Shown: in pieces, positions 15,686-21,815 of the stretch | Position numbering within the stretch: position 1 is the first letter of the stretch | Layout of the letters: each line of letters begins with the position of its first letter | Origin: Candidatus Cloacimonetes bacterium 4572_55 | GTDB lineage: Bacteria > 4572-55 | Length of the DNA: 21,815 nt | Assembly: GCA_002084765.1 (NCBI GenBank) | Contig: NBMB01000045.1 | Span: 1 to 21,815, forward strand | Direction: 5' to 3' | Made by a program: the position numbers and the translations under genes | Notes under the pieces: generated by a model | Seen by the model: only the letters and a program-made list of their open reading frames with translations | Database searches by the model: none | Told to the model about the DNA's origin: nothing

Positions 15686-16324
15686 TCATTTTATCGCCGG
15701 CGTGGTTACGCCATCCGAACCTCCGGCTGTAATAATGCCCTCCGGAACAGTGGTGATTGCCCCCACAGCATCAATGTCTGCTCCGGCATAAGGGGAACCG
15801 GTTTGATGTGGCAATAAATCGGTCAGCTTTACAAAATAGTATTTTTTACCTGCAACCACTCCGGAACCGATATAAGCGTCGATATCGATACCAGAAGTAG
15901 CCCCGCTGTTGGCACCCACCTCTATCCAACCGGTTCCGTCAGTGCTTATGGCTACATCTGTGGGTTCTAGATCACCAATTTCAAATATCCATAAATCATA
16001 TTCGCTATCTCCTGAGGTGATCAGCGAATTATCTGTGAAGCGTAAAACCAACACGCCTTCATCTCCCAGAGCAACAGCATTGTCGGTATACTCAGTATCA
16101 TCAGGTGCTTCCAGGGCGAGTGTCGGGTCATCGTATGGGGAGCTGACACCAGGCCCGGGCGTATAACTGACAACAGCATCGGCAAATGAGATTTCCCCTT
16201 GCGGAAATGTGATTCCACCATATTCCACCGGGATTGGTTCAGGATCATCGTCCTCGCTGCAGCCTGTAACAAAGGTTAGTGACAGCGCGAGCAAAAGCCA
16301 CAATGTTTGATTCATTTTTTTCAT
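15686..16324 (-). CDS. Outer-surface lipoprotein with beta-rich 'AGADIDAVGAI' domain
   Basis: A 212-aa protein. GGGGG at 16332-16336 lies 7 nt before ATG 16324, and the frame then opens into a lipoprotein signal (KK, hydrophobic core, lipobox V-T-G-C with Cys22) followed by an acidic SEDDDPEP linker. This start fits better than upstream in-frame ATG 16393, which would bury the signal peptide. The mature domain has motifs I recall from a family of bacterial cell-surface proteins: 'FADAVVSYTPGPGV', 'ALGDEGVLVLRFTDN', 'DLWIFEIGD', 'VAISTDGTGWIEVG', 'AGADIDAVGAI'. These suggest a compact acidic beta-sandwich, possibly calcium-binding. It lies upstream of the collapsed gene and the two giant exported proteins. 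No enzymatic motif is visible. A TATAAT-like box at 16394-16399 has no good -35 partner. Confidence 0.85.
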   Translation of the reverse strand: MKKMNQTLWLLLALSLTFVTGCSEDDDPEPIPVEYGGITFPQGEISFADAVVSYTPGPGVSSPYDDPTLALEAPDDTEYTDNAVALGDEGVLVLRFTDNSLITSGDSEYDLWIFEIGDLEPTDVAISTDGTGWIEVGANSGATSGIDIDAYIGSGVVAGKKYYFVKLTDLLPHQTGSPYAGADIDAVGAITTVPEGIITAGGSDGVTTPAIK

Positions 16325-16740
16325 GTTATTTCCCCCAAGAAAGTCTTTTTCAAAAAAAATTTGTAAATATTTGGTTATCAACAGGTTATGCAAATTATAA
16401 AAAAAAATCGGTTTTTTTGCCCCTTATATCGACTTTCTTGTGGGTTGTGTATCACGAAAGGGATATGAGTGGCTCCTTTGAAAACAGTATTTTCAGATTT
16501 TATTATCTGATAAACGAGCAGTATCAGAATCAATTAAAAATATAAACCGAAGGGACCGTACCCAGCTTATTGCAAAGCAATTAGTTGCGTAAAACATGTC
16601 GATAAGAAATAATATGATTCCACTATAACAAATTTGTTGAAAAGTGTTAGCCCCCGATTCGGGAGAAGAATCGAATTTTTTCATGGAGGAAACTCGGTTT
16701 TGGTAAATGAACGTAATTGGCTGAAAATAAAGCAATTACG
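16325..16740. other. AT-rich intergenic stretch without a recognisable gene
   Basis: About 400 bp upstream of the lipoprotein. It contains several A/T runs and short random frames on both strands, none with an RBS or protein-like composition. A small hairpin, CGATTC (16655-16660) with GAATCG (16668-16673), is followed by a T-run on the plus strand and looks like a weak plus-strand terminator, but no plus-strand gene precedes it. Confidence 0.5.
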
Positions 16741-16898
16741 CCATATTTAGGGGTCATCCGGAAAAATGAGTTTCTTAGGAAGTTCAATCTGAAACTTGCC
16801 AATCTCCGGTTAGGAATTTCCGTTGAATCGAATCAAGTTTTGGCTGGCAGATATTCACGAAACAGATCAATCATCAGATCACTATCCAGCAAGATCAT
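16741..16898 (-). pseudogene. Remnant of a PIN-domain toxin (VapC-like)
   Basis: From ATG 16898 the sequence reads 'ILLDSDLMIDLFR' and continues for 21 residues to a TGA at 16833. This is the characteristic start of VapC-family PIN ribonucleases, with the first catalytic aspartate in the LLD[ST]D motif. Read through, the next residues are FDSTEIP, where VapC proteins usually have a W-F/L-D/E-S segment, so the TGA may replace a Trp codon. Beyond that no PIN motif is recognisable and no full-length domain (~130 aa) fits. The 16741 boundary is approximate. The frame overlaps the end of the antitoxin remnant, as is usual for such pairs. Confidence 0.5.
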
Positions 16899-16979
16899 AA
16901 TCTTTCCAAATGCCAATCAAACCTGATTTTTAAATTCTCCATCTCTTTCTAAGACTTGCTCAACTCTTAATGCTTCCAT
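16882..16979 (-). pseudogene. Remnant of the cognate antitoxin (VapB-like)
   Basis: ATG 16979 has a plausible RBS (GGAG at 16988-16991, 8 nt away) and gives 'MEALRVEQVLERDGEF' before a TGA at 16917. That opening is typical of short antitoxins with an 'xxVEQxxExDGE' beta-strand start. In another frame the DNA continues 'SGLIGIWKDYDLAG' to TAG at 16882. 'G.WKD' is a common C-terminal motif of VapB-type antitoxins. The start and end therefore survive in different frames, and about 40 middle residues appear to be missing. Family assignment is from memory of the motifs. Confidence 0.45.
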
Positions 16980-17101
16980 AATGTAGACTCCATTTCCTTT
17001 TCTTATCAACACTATACCTGAAAATGGAATGCTCACTTTATCGCAACAAGGTATATTTATGTGCAGTATCGCCAAATTACAATTGTAGAGACAAATTTGG
17101 T

Positions 17102-17290
17102 TCATTTCCCAATCAAAGTGATTCTGTGGTGGACATCAGCGCCGTTTGGAAAACCTTTATAACCACCTGTTTTTTTTACGCGCTCAGAATACTCATTTAA
17201 TTCATTCTGCACGGTTTTGTTTGCAACTATTGCCATTATTTCATACTTTGCATCGCTTTTTGTTTCAACTTCGACCCAAACCGGAGCCAA
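17102..17290 (-). CDS. Unidentified short frame, possibly a gene fragment
   Basis: The frame is open on the minus strand from the TGA at 17324-17326 to the stop at 17102. No ATG occurs early; the first candidate start is TTG 17290, without an RBS. The translation has normal protein composition (about 62 residues, e.g. 'VETKSDAKYEIMAIVANKTV' and 'GGYKGFPNGADVHHRITLIG'), which suggests a real but truncated coding sequence. I do not recognise the family. It lies between the probable chemoreceptor-operon terminator and the toxin-antitoxin remnant. Confidence 0.25.
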   Translation of the reverse strand: MAPVWVEVETKSDAKYEIMAIVANKTVQNELNEYSERVKKTGGYKGFPNGADVHHRITLIGK

Positions 17291-17307
17291 TATTTGTGCA
17301 ATATAGG

Positions 17308-17350
17308 AAAAATGCCGCGCCTGTCAATCATTTTTTGGCTGTGGCAGGCG
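17308..17350 (-). terminator. Probable intrinsic terminator of the chemoreceptor operon
   Basis: On the minus strand CGCCTGCCA (17350-17342) pairs with TGACAGGCG (17326-17318). This gives eight Watson-Crick pairs and one mismatch around a 15-nt loop, followed after CGGCA by TTTTT (17312-17308). It lies about 14 nt beyond the stop of the 23-codon ORF, where an operon end is expected. Confidence 0.5.
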
Positions 17351-17363
17351 GTGGATGGAAAAA

Positions 17364-17435
17364 TTATGGGTTTTGGACGCTCATCTCCTCTTCCGTTTCT
17401 TGCCCATCCATCACATCAACAACTTCATTATCCAT
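17364..17435 (-). CDS. 23-codon ORF resembling a truncated CheW-like N terminus
   Basis: ATG 17435 is preceded by GAGGTGAC, a fair RBS, 55 nt downstream of the 788-aa MCP stop. The peptide is strongly acidic ('MDNEVVDVMDGQ', then 'ETEEEMSVQ') and stops at TAA 17364. CheW-type coupling proteins often begin with an acidic, disordered stretch ending in '...QYLTF.LG.E.YGI', and genes downstream of MCPs are often cheW. Here the frame ends exactly where the conserved domain would begin. It may be a truncated cheW, an unrelated small protein, or chance. Confidence 0.3.
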   Translation of the reverse strand: MDNEVVDVMDGQETEEEMSVQNP

Positions 17436-17490
17436 TTTTGTCACCTCACATTAAAGAAAGCAAAAAATGCGGAGGAATATCGTGGTTTAC

Positions 17491-19857
17491 TTAGCATTTA
17501 TAATCATTTATATGAAATCGCCCTGTTAATTTCCGGAGTCCATCGGCTTGTTGGTTGAGCGTTTCGACAATTCCGACAAATCTATCCACAACATCTTGAT
17601 TCTGTTCAGAAATCGAGGCAATATTTTCGATTGCCCGGACAATCTGCTCCCCGCCTCGTCTTTGCTCGTCGATAGAGATAGAGACCTGACGGGTCATGGC
17701 GTTCATTATCTCTATCGCTTTCATAATCTGGGAGCTGCCTCGGGTCTGTTCCTTGGTTGCCGCGTTGATCTGCCGCGTCATTTGTCGCACCCTGCCAAAT
17801 CCGACGACAACCTGCTCGGAACCGTTCGATTGCTGATCTGTCGCCGCGTTGATCTCGGACATCATGTGGCTCACATCTGAGATTTTGCTAACAATTTTTT
17901 CCAGCGCTCCGCCGGTTTGGGTGATCAATTGAACCCCCTCATTCACCCGATTCGCACCTTCTCGAGTTGCCCGCGTCGTGCCTTCAGTATCCTCTTGCAC
18001 TGTATTGATCAATCTCACGATTTTTTTTGCCGACCCAGCGGAGCGTTCCGCCAACTTCCGCACCTCATCTGCGACAACGGCAAATCCCCTGCCATGCTCA
18101 CCAGCCCGAGCCGCTTCGATTGCCGCGTTCAACGCCAACAAATTTGTCTGCTCCGCAATACCGTCAATGGTCCCGATAATGCTGTTGATTTTTTTGCCGC
18201 TTGCATCCAATTTTTGGATCATGGCGATGATTTCATCCATAGTTTTGGCGATTTTTTGTATTCCGTCAGTAGCTCGCTGCACAATATCGCCTCCTTCTTT
18301 CGCCACATTTACGGCGGATTTCGAGGCTTTTTCAGCTTCTCCGGAATTCAGCGCCACATGTTCGATGGAAATTGCCATATTTTCGATAATCGAGGCGTTA
18401 TCATGCACAATCTTCGACAGATCGTCGGTATTGTCGGAAACAGAACGGATCGAAATCGTCATCTGTTCGATAGAAGCCGACGTCTCGTTCACATTGTTCG
18501 CCAACGATTCCGTATTTTCTGAAATCTGTCGGATCGACGTCGCCATCTCCTCCATTGAGGACGAAGTCTCCTCCGTAGCACTGGACTGAGCGACCGTGCC
18601 TTCCCGAATCAATTGGCTATTCTCGGAGAGTTGCAAGCTTGTATCGGTGATAAGCTTCGCGGTATCGATCATACTGAGGATAACCGAGCGCAGATTGACA
18701 ACCATGACCTGCATTGCCGAGAGCAATTGACCAATCTCATCGTTCGAATCGATTTCGATATTGACGTCCAGATTCCCTTTCGATATTTCACGAACCGCCT
18801 CGACTGCGGATTTAATCGGTTTTTCGATCTGATTGGAGATAAAAACGATTGCGCCGATCAACACGGGAGCCGCCATCACCAGCACTAAGAAGATAATAAA
18901 ATTGCGTAGGGAATCAGACTGCTCAAAGATTTCAGAAGTCGGCACACCAGTATAAAATCCCCAGGGCGTCGTCGATTCTCCAATAATAACCGGAGCCAAT
19001 GTGTGAATCCATTCCTTTTTATTTGCGCCATATCCAGAGACAAGCGTTGTTTCCCACTGTTTCCCTTGTTGGATAATTTCCAGTTCTTTCTCTCGTATCT
19101 CACGGTTATCAAGCGTCACTATATTTTTGCCGATATAATTTTTTTTCGGATGCGCGACCACCCCGCCTTTATTATCCACAAGCGCGCCGAAACCAGAAGC
19201 AAAAATTTGAAAATCAGCCACAGCATATTGTAAGAGGCTCAGTTCCATATCGATCCCGACAATGCCTATAAATTGATTTTGCCGCATGATCGGCGCGACC
19301 AAACTTATTATTAGGATATCGTTCTCACTACTCCCGTTATAAGAATATAAATAGGGCTCCATGACCGTCTCCATACCGGTTTCTTTCGGGACCAGATAAT
19401 AATGCTCGGTCTTTTCAGAATCCTCGCTTACAAAACGGGTGATCACCCCATCCGCCCAGTACCAACCGGTCGAGTAACGTTTTGTCCCACTGCTCTGCTC
19501 TGTATTGGCGTCAAGCGCGCCCGGCTCCCAAATCGACCGAATAGCCAGAAACTCGGAATGATTCTCTATCGTGTTTCTCAGCATATCGTCAAATACTTCT
19601 CTCCTCTCCCCGGCTGAAATCATCTCATAGCTCTCAAAAACAAAAGCTAAGTTGCGAGCCGCGTCCATCGAATGGTTCAAGTCGGATTCGATTTTTTTTG
19701 CATAATGTAGCGTAGTTTCCTCCATACTTTTCTTGGAAAGTCCCATTGTAATGGTTCGAACCCGAAAAGATACAGCGGTGATAATCACCAGAAAAATCAC
19801 GATCACGATCGCTGAGATCGGGTATAAAATTTGATCGCGGAGTCGGTTGAATTTCAT
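17491..19857 (-). CDS. Methyl-accepting chemotaxis protein (dCache-like sensor, HAMP, MCP signalling domain)
   Basis: A 788-aa transmembrane chemoreceptor. I start it at ATG 19857 because GGAGGGG (19864-19870) lies 6 nt upstream; a TTG five codons earlier would swallow this RBS. TM1 is about 10-32. The periplasmic sensor (about 33-315) has double-Cache features: 'SIWEPGALDANT', 'GWYWADG', 'LVAPIMRQNQFIGIVGIDME', 'GFGALVDNKGGVVAHP', 'TPWGFYTGVP'. TM2 is about 319-343. HAMP is about 344-395 ('PIKSAVEAVREISKGNLDV', 'DEIGQLL'). The cytoplasmic coiled coil carries an intact hairpin tip at 569-604 ('EQTNLLALNAAIEAARAGE' followed by HGRGFAVVADEVRKLA), the CheA/CheW contact. No C-terminal CheR-tether pentapeptide is seen. 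The ligand is probably a small organic molecule (inferred from Cache). It is the second gene of a two-receptor operon. Confidence 0.95.
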   Translation of the reverse strand: MKFNRLRDQILYPISAIVIVIFLVIITAVSFRVRTITMGLSKKSMEETTLHYAKKIESDLNHSMDAARNLAFVFESYEMISAGERREVFDDMLRNTIENHSEFLAIRSIWEPGALDANTEQSSGTKRYSTGWYWADGVITRFVSEDSEKTEHYYLVPKETGMETVMEPYLYSYNGSSENDILIISLVAPIMRQNQFIGIVGIDMELSLLQYAVADFQIFASGFGALVDNKGGVVAHPKKNYIGKNIVTLDNREIREKELEIIQQGKQWETTLVSGYGANKKEWIHTLAPVIIGESTTPWGFYTGVPTSEIFEQSDSLRNFIIFLVLVMAAPVLIGAIVFISNQIEKPIKSAVEAVREISKGNLDVNIEIDSNDEIGQLLSAMQVMVVNLRSVILSMIDTAKLITDTSLQLSENSQLIREGTVAQSSATEETSSSMEEMATSIRQISENTESLANNVNETSASIEQMTISIRSVSDNTDDLSKIVHDNASIIENMAISIEHVALNSGEAEKASKSAVNVAKEGGDIVQRATDGIQKIAKTMDEIIAMIQKLDASGKKINSIIGTIDGIAEQTNLLALNAAIEAARAGEHGRGFAVVADEVRKLAERSAGSAKKIVRLINTVQEDTEGTTRATREGANRVNEGVQLITQTGGALEKIVSKISDVSHMMSEINAATDQQSNGSEQVVVGFGRVRQMTRQINAATKEQTRGSSQIMKAIEIMNAMTRQVSISIDEQRRGGEQIVRAIENIASISEQNQDVVDRFVGIVETLNQQADGLRKLTGRFHINDYKC

Positions 19858-19863
19858 GAATTT

Positions 19864-19870
19864 CCCCTCC
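19864..19870 (-). promoter_or_regulatory. Shine-Dalgarno sequence fixing the start of the 788-aa MCP
   Basis: GGAGGGG on the minus strand, 6 nt before ATG 19857. It lies inside the 50-bp gap after the 601-aa receptor stop. Confidence 0.85.
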
Positions 19871-19907
19871 AAATTTTCGCTACATCAACATGAATGAAAA
19901 ATAGAGA

Positions 19908-21713
19908 TTACGACTGAAATTGTTGAACCGAAAAGGACATTTTCCTCGACAATTCATCCAACTGAACCGTGAGTTCGTTCAATCGGTTGTTGGAATCCGA
20001 TATTTTGTTGGCAACGTCCGATATCAGATGAATCCCATTGACAATTTCCTCTTGCGCGGCGGCTTGCTGAGACGCCACCGATGAGATCTCCCGGACAGAC
20101 GTGGCATTATTTTCAGTCATTTGTAAAATTTCATCAAATACTGTTTGAATTTTTTCGGCATGGGAGACGCCGTCTTCGATAGTCTGTATCTCCAATTCTA
20201 TACTATGCGCCATATCCATAGTGGAGGTTTGCAGGACGTTCACCATCCTTGAAACTTGGGATAACAGCGCGGTGGATTGATCGGACAGGTTCCGTATTTG
20301 AGCCGCAATCACACTGAATCGTCGACTCGTGGATCCGGAGTCTGCGGCCTCGATCGAGGCGTTCAGGGCGATCATTTTTGTCTGAGCCACAATGGTCTGG
20401 ATCGCCTCAAAAATTTGGGTAATTTGGTTAGATTGGGAGACAAAGTGTTGGACTTTTTCAATACTGGCGCGGGATTGCTCACGGATTCTTCTGAATGCCT
20501 CTACATTGTTCTCAATCAAATCCTGCCCCTTTAACGCTTCTTGCAGAGTTTCGGTAGCAAGCTCCTGCCCTGTCTGCGCCTGATCCACAATTTGCCGAAG
20601 GGAGTGACTCAACTCTTCGGTAGTGCTCTGAAATTCCGCTAAAGACGCGGCTTGGTCTGCCGCGTCGCTTTTCTGTTCCTGCGAGATAGTGAGGATATGA
20701 AACGACGATCCGACGATCATTGCCCCTGCGTTCTGAATTTCCTCCACCAAGAAGCGAATAGACTGGATCAGTTGGTTAAAAGCAACCGCTAATTCTCCGT
20801 TCTCATTCCGTGAGATCACGGAGATCGAGCCTCTGAGGTCTCCCATTGTAATTTTTTCTATTTGAGGCATCATGAGGTGAATCGGTCTTGAGATCGACAG
20901 AGCCAATAATCGAGCGAAAATTATAGCACCGATGAAGGTGATCACCGCGACGATGATCGCGTTGTCGATAAAATGTTGCACTACCTCGATTTCTATTGGA
21001 TAGCGGCTGTAAGAGTTGACTTTCTCGATGGTTCGATAAAAAAAGGAACTTAAAATAAAAATAGGAATCGTCACGATTGACGTGAATATGATGGTGAGAC
21101 GCGTTCGGATACTGACTTTGGTCGGTTCTATAGGAATATGGAACAGGCTCGGCTCATCAGACGCGGTCTTTTGCAGCAAAGGCATGATCATCCGTTCATA
21201 AAAAAACCACATTCCGATCAATTCGAGAAGGACTCCCACCATCACTCCAAGAATAGAATGAATAATGGATATAAGCGATGTTGAGAAAATAAAGGAAGTG
21301 AGGATGATCGGTAATATAATAAAAAAAATGTTCAGTTTTGCTTCATAAAGGATCAGACATTCTGGGAGATTGAGCACCTCGTACCAGACATTTTCAAAAA
21401 ATGTGGTCTCATCCGAAGATTCATCCAGATATGCCAGAATATTTGGCGTCAATTTTTCGGCTCGCCGGATCACAAGATATATTTGAGCTGAGATAGTGAT
21501 AACAAATATCGCCATGACTACTTGTTTAAAACTGATCGTCCATAGATTCGTTATATTGATTATATTGGTTATATTGATGTGAATAAAATAGAATCCCGCA
21601 AGGGCGATTAAGAGAACCGCCAGCCGAGAGGTGAGAATCATGGCGTGGATATATCGCCCTTTGAATCTCGTTATATATAACTGAAAAATTTTATTGGCAA
21701 TTTTATGAATCAT
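19908..21713 (-). CDS. Divergent six-TM methyl-accepting chemotaxis-like protein
   Basis: A 601-aa protein starting at ATG 21713, with no clear RBS; ATG at residue 25 is the other option. Instead of a periplasmic sensor it has about six hydrophobic segments (near 26-45, 62-82, 127-146, 148-172, 206-225 and 249-271). A HAMP-like linker follows (about 272-325, 'SRPIHLMMPQIEKITMGDLRG', 'NENGELAVAFNQL' split across it), then a coiled-coil signalling domain. The tip region (444-478) is recognisable but degenerate: 'QTKMIALNASIEAADSGS' then TSRRFSVIAAQIRNLS. The usual EAARAGExGRGFAVVA segment has lost the AGE and GRG residues. It lies 50 bp upstream of the canonical MCP, in the same operon. It may sense membrane state, or modulate the partner array instead of directly activating CheA. 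Confidence 0.88.
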   Translation of the reverse strand: MIHKIANKIFQLYITRFKGRYIHAMILTSRLAVLLIALAGFYFIHINITNIINITNLWTISFKQVVMAIFVITISAQIYLVIRRAEKLTPNILAYLDESSDETTFFENVWYEVLNLPECLILYEAKLNIFFIILPIILTSFIFSTSLISIIHSILGVMVGVLLELIGMWFFYERMIMPLLQKTASDEPSLFHIPIEPTKVSIRTRLTIIFTSIVTIPIFILSSFFYRTIEKVNSYSRYPIEIEVVQHFIDNAIIVAVITFIGAIIFARLLALSISRPIHLMMPQIEKITMGDLRGSISVISRNENGELAVAFNQLIQSIRFLVEEIQNAGAMIVGSSFHILTISQEQKSDAADQAASLAEFQSTTEELSHSLRQIVDQAQTGQELATETLQEALKGQDLIENNVEAFRRIREQSRASIEKVQHFVSQSNQITQIFEAIQTIVAQTKMIALNASIEAADSGSTSRRFSVIAAQIRNLSDQSTALLSQVSRMVNVLQTSTMDMAHSIELEIQTIEDGVSHAEKIQTVFDEILQMTENNATSVREISSVASQQAAAQEEIVNGIHLISDVANKISDSNNRLNELTVQLDELSRKMSFSVQQFQS

Positions 21714-21815
21714 AAGAATTTTCTATTGTTATCCGCAGATTACGCGGATTATCCAGATAAGAATTTTCTATTGTTATCCGCAGATTACGCGGATTATCCA
21801 GATAAGAATTTTCTA
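21713..21815. repeat. 45-bp tandem repeat with internal palindrome, running off the window edge
   Basis: The 45-bp unit starting at 21713 is repeated exactly at 21758 and begins again at 21803, where the window ends (about 2.3 copies seen). Each unit contains ATCCGC and GCGGAT as an inverted repeat separated by 7 nt (21731-21749 and 21776-21794). The array sits directly before the start codon of the 601-aa receptor, so it must contain or displace the operon promoter. I recall similar 'CCGCAGATTACGCGGATTA' elements scattered in FCB and environmental genomes, which would make it an interspersed palindromic repeat. Confidence 0.92.

Noticed and set aside
15238-15732. 164-codon plus-strand frame across the tandem duplication
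   Set aside because: It reads the same DNA twice in antisense to the signal-peptide text. The internal repeat in the protein is a by-product of the DNA duplication.
16325-16393. 23-residue extension of the lipoprotein to ATG 16393
   Set aside because: It would place residues before the KK/lipobox signal. The GGGGG site before ATG 16324 and the lipoprotein signal fix the shorter form.
16655-16685. Plus-strand terminator (6-bp stem followed by T-run)
   Set aside because: No plus-strand gene lies upstream, and the stem is short. It is noted only as part of the intergenic description.
17146-17558. Overlapping plus-strand frames opposite the MCP operon end
   Set aside because: None has an RBS or recognisable composition, and they overlap the terminator and the end of the MCP in antisense.

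Overview
The window looks like part of a bacterial chromosome from the FCB superphylum, most likely a Calditrichota, KSB1 or Ignavibacteria-like lineage. This is inferred from two giant exported proteins that end in the 'YPNPFNP..TTI' FlgD-Ig-like/type IX secretion (Por) sorting domain. One of them also carries SprB-type repeats, CARDB, SdrD-B-like and choice-of-anchor-D-like modules. Every convincing gene lies on the minus strand, so the window is transcribed from right to left.

Reading in the direction of transcription: at the right edge (21713-21815) there is a 45-bp tandem repeat with an internal palindrome. It leads into a two-gene chemoreceptor operon: a 601-aa six-TM methyl-accepting protein with a degenerate signalling tip (19908-21713), then a canonical 788-aa dCache-like/HAMP MCP (17491-19857). 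A 23-codon ORF resembling the first residues of a CheW-like protein follows (17364-17435), then a probable intrinsic terminator (17308-17350). The next stretch, about 16740-17290, is a small gene graveyard. It holds an unidentified short frame (17102-17290) and the decayed remains of a VapBC-type toxin-antitoxin pair: an antitoxin start and end in different frames, and a PIN-domain N terminus ending in a stop. About 400 bp of AT-rich DNA with no gene comes next.

The surface-protein cluster then begins. It starts with a 212-aa lipoprotein (15686-16324). Next is a collapsed gene (14992-15590) in which the signal-peptide end and the sorting-domain end of a lost exported protein are fused out of frame and partly tandem-duplicated (258/257 bp). 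Two giant exported proteins follow, of 1603 aa (IgGFc-binding-like N terminus; 9970-14781) and 2214 aa (twelve SprB repeats; 3236-9880), separated by an 18-bp-stem hairpin. They share a home-made ~110-residue module seen three times across the pair, a CARDB domain and the sorting domain.

The left end encodes an 854-aa protein made of four [helical TPR-like + PEGA] units, with an N-terminal signal peptide and a C-terminal membrane segment (533-3097). After a long imperfect hairpin comes the start of a Ser/Thr protein kinase (1-417, cut by the window edge), which lacks the usual alpha-C glutamate.

Working model (inference): the giant proteins and the lipoprotein make up a cell-surface adhesin or matrix layer, the PEGA protein is a periplasmic/envelope repeat protein, and the kinase and chemoreceptors are signalling genes nearby. 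Nothing in the sequence proves that these act as one system. The decayed genes and DNA-level repeats show that the region is actively rearranging.
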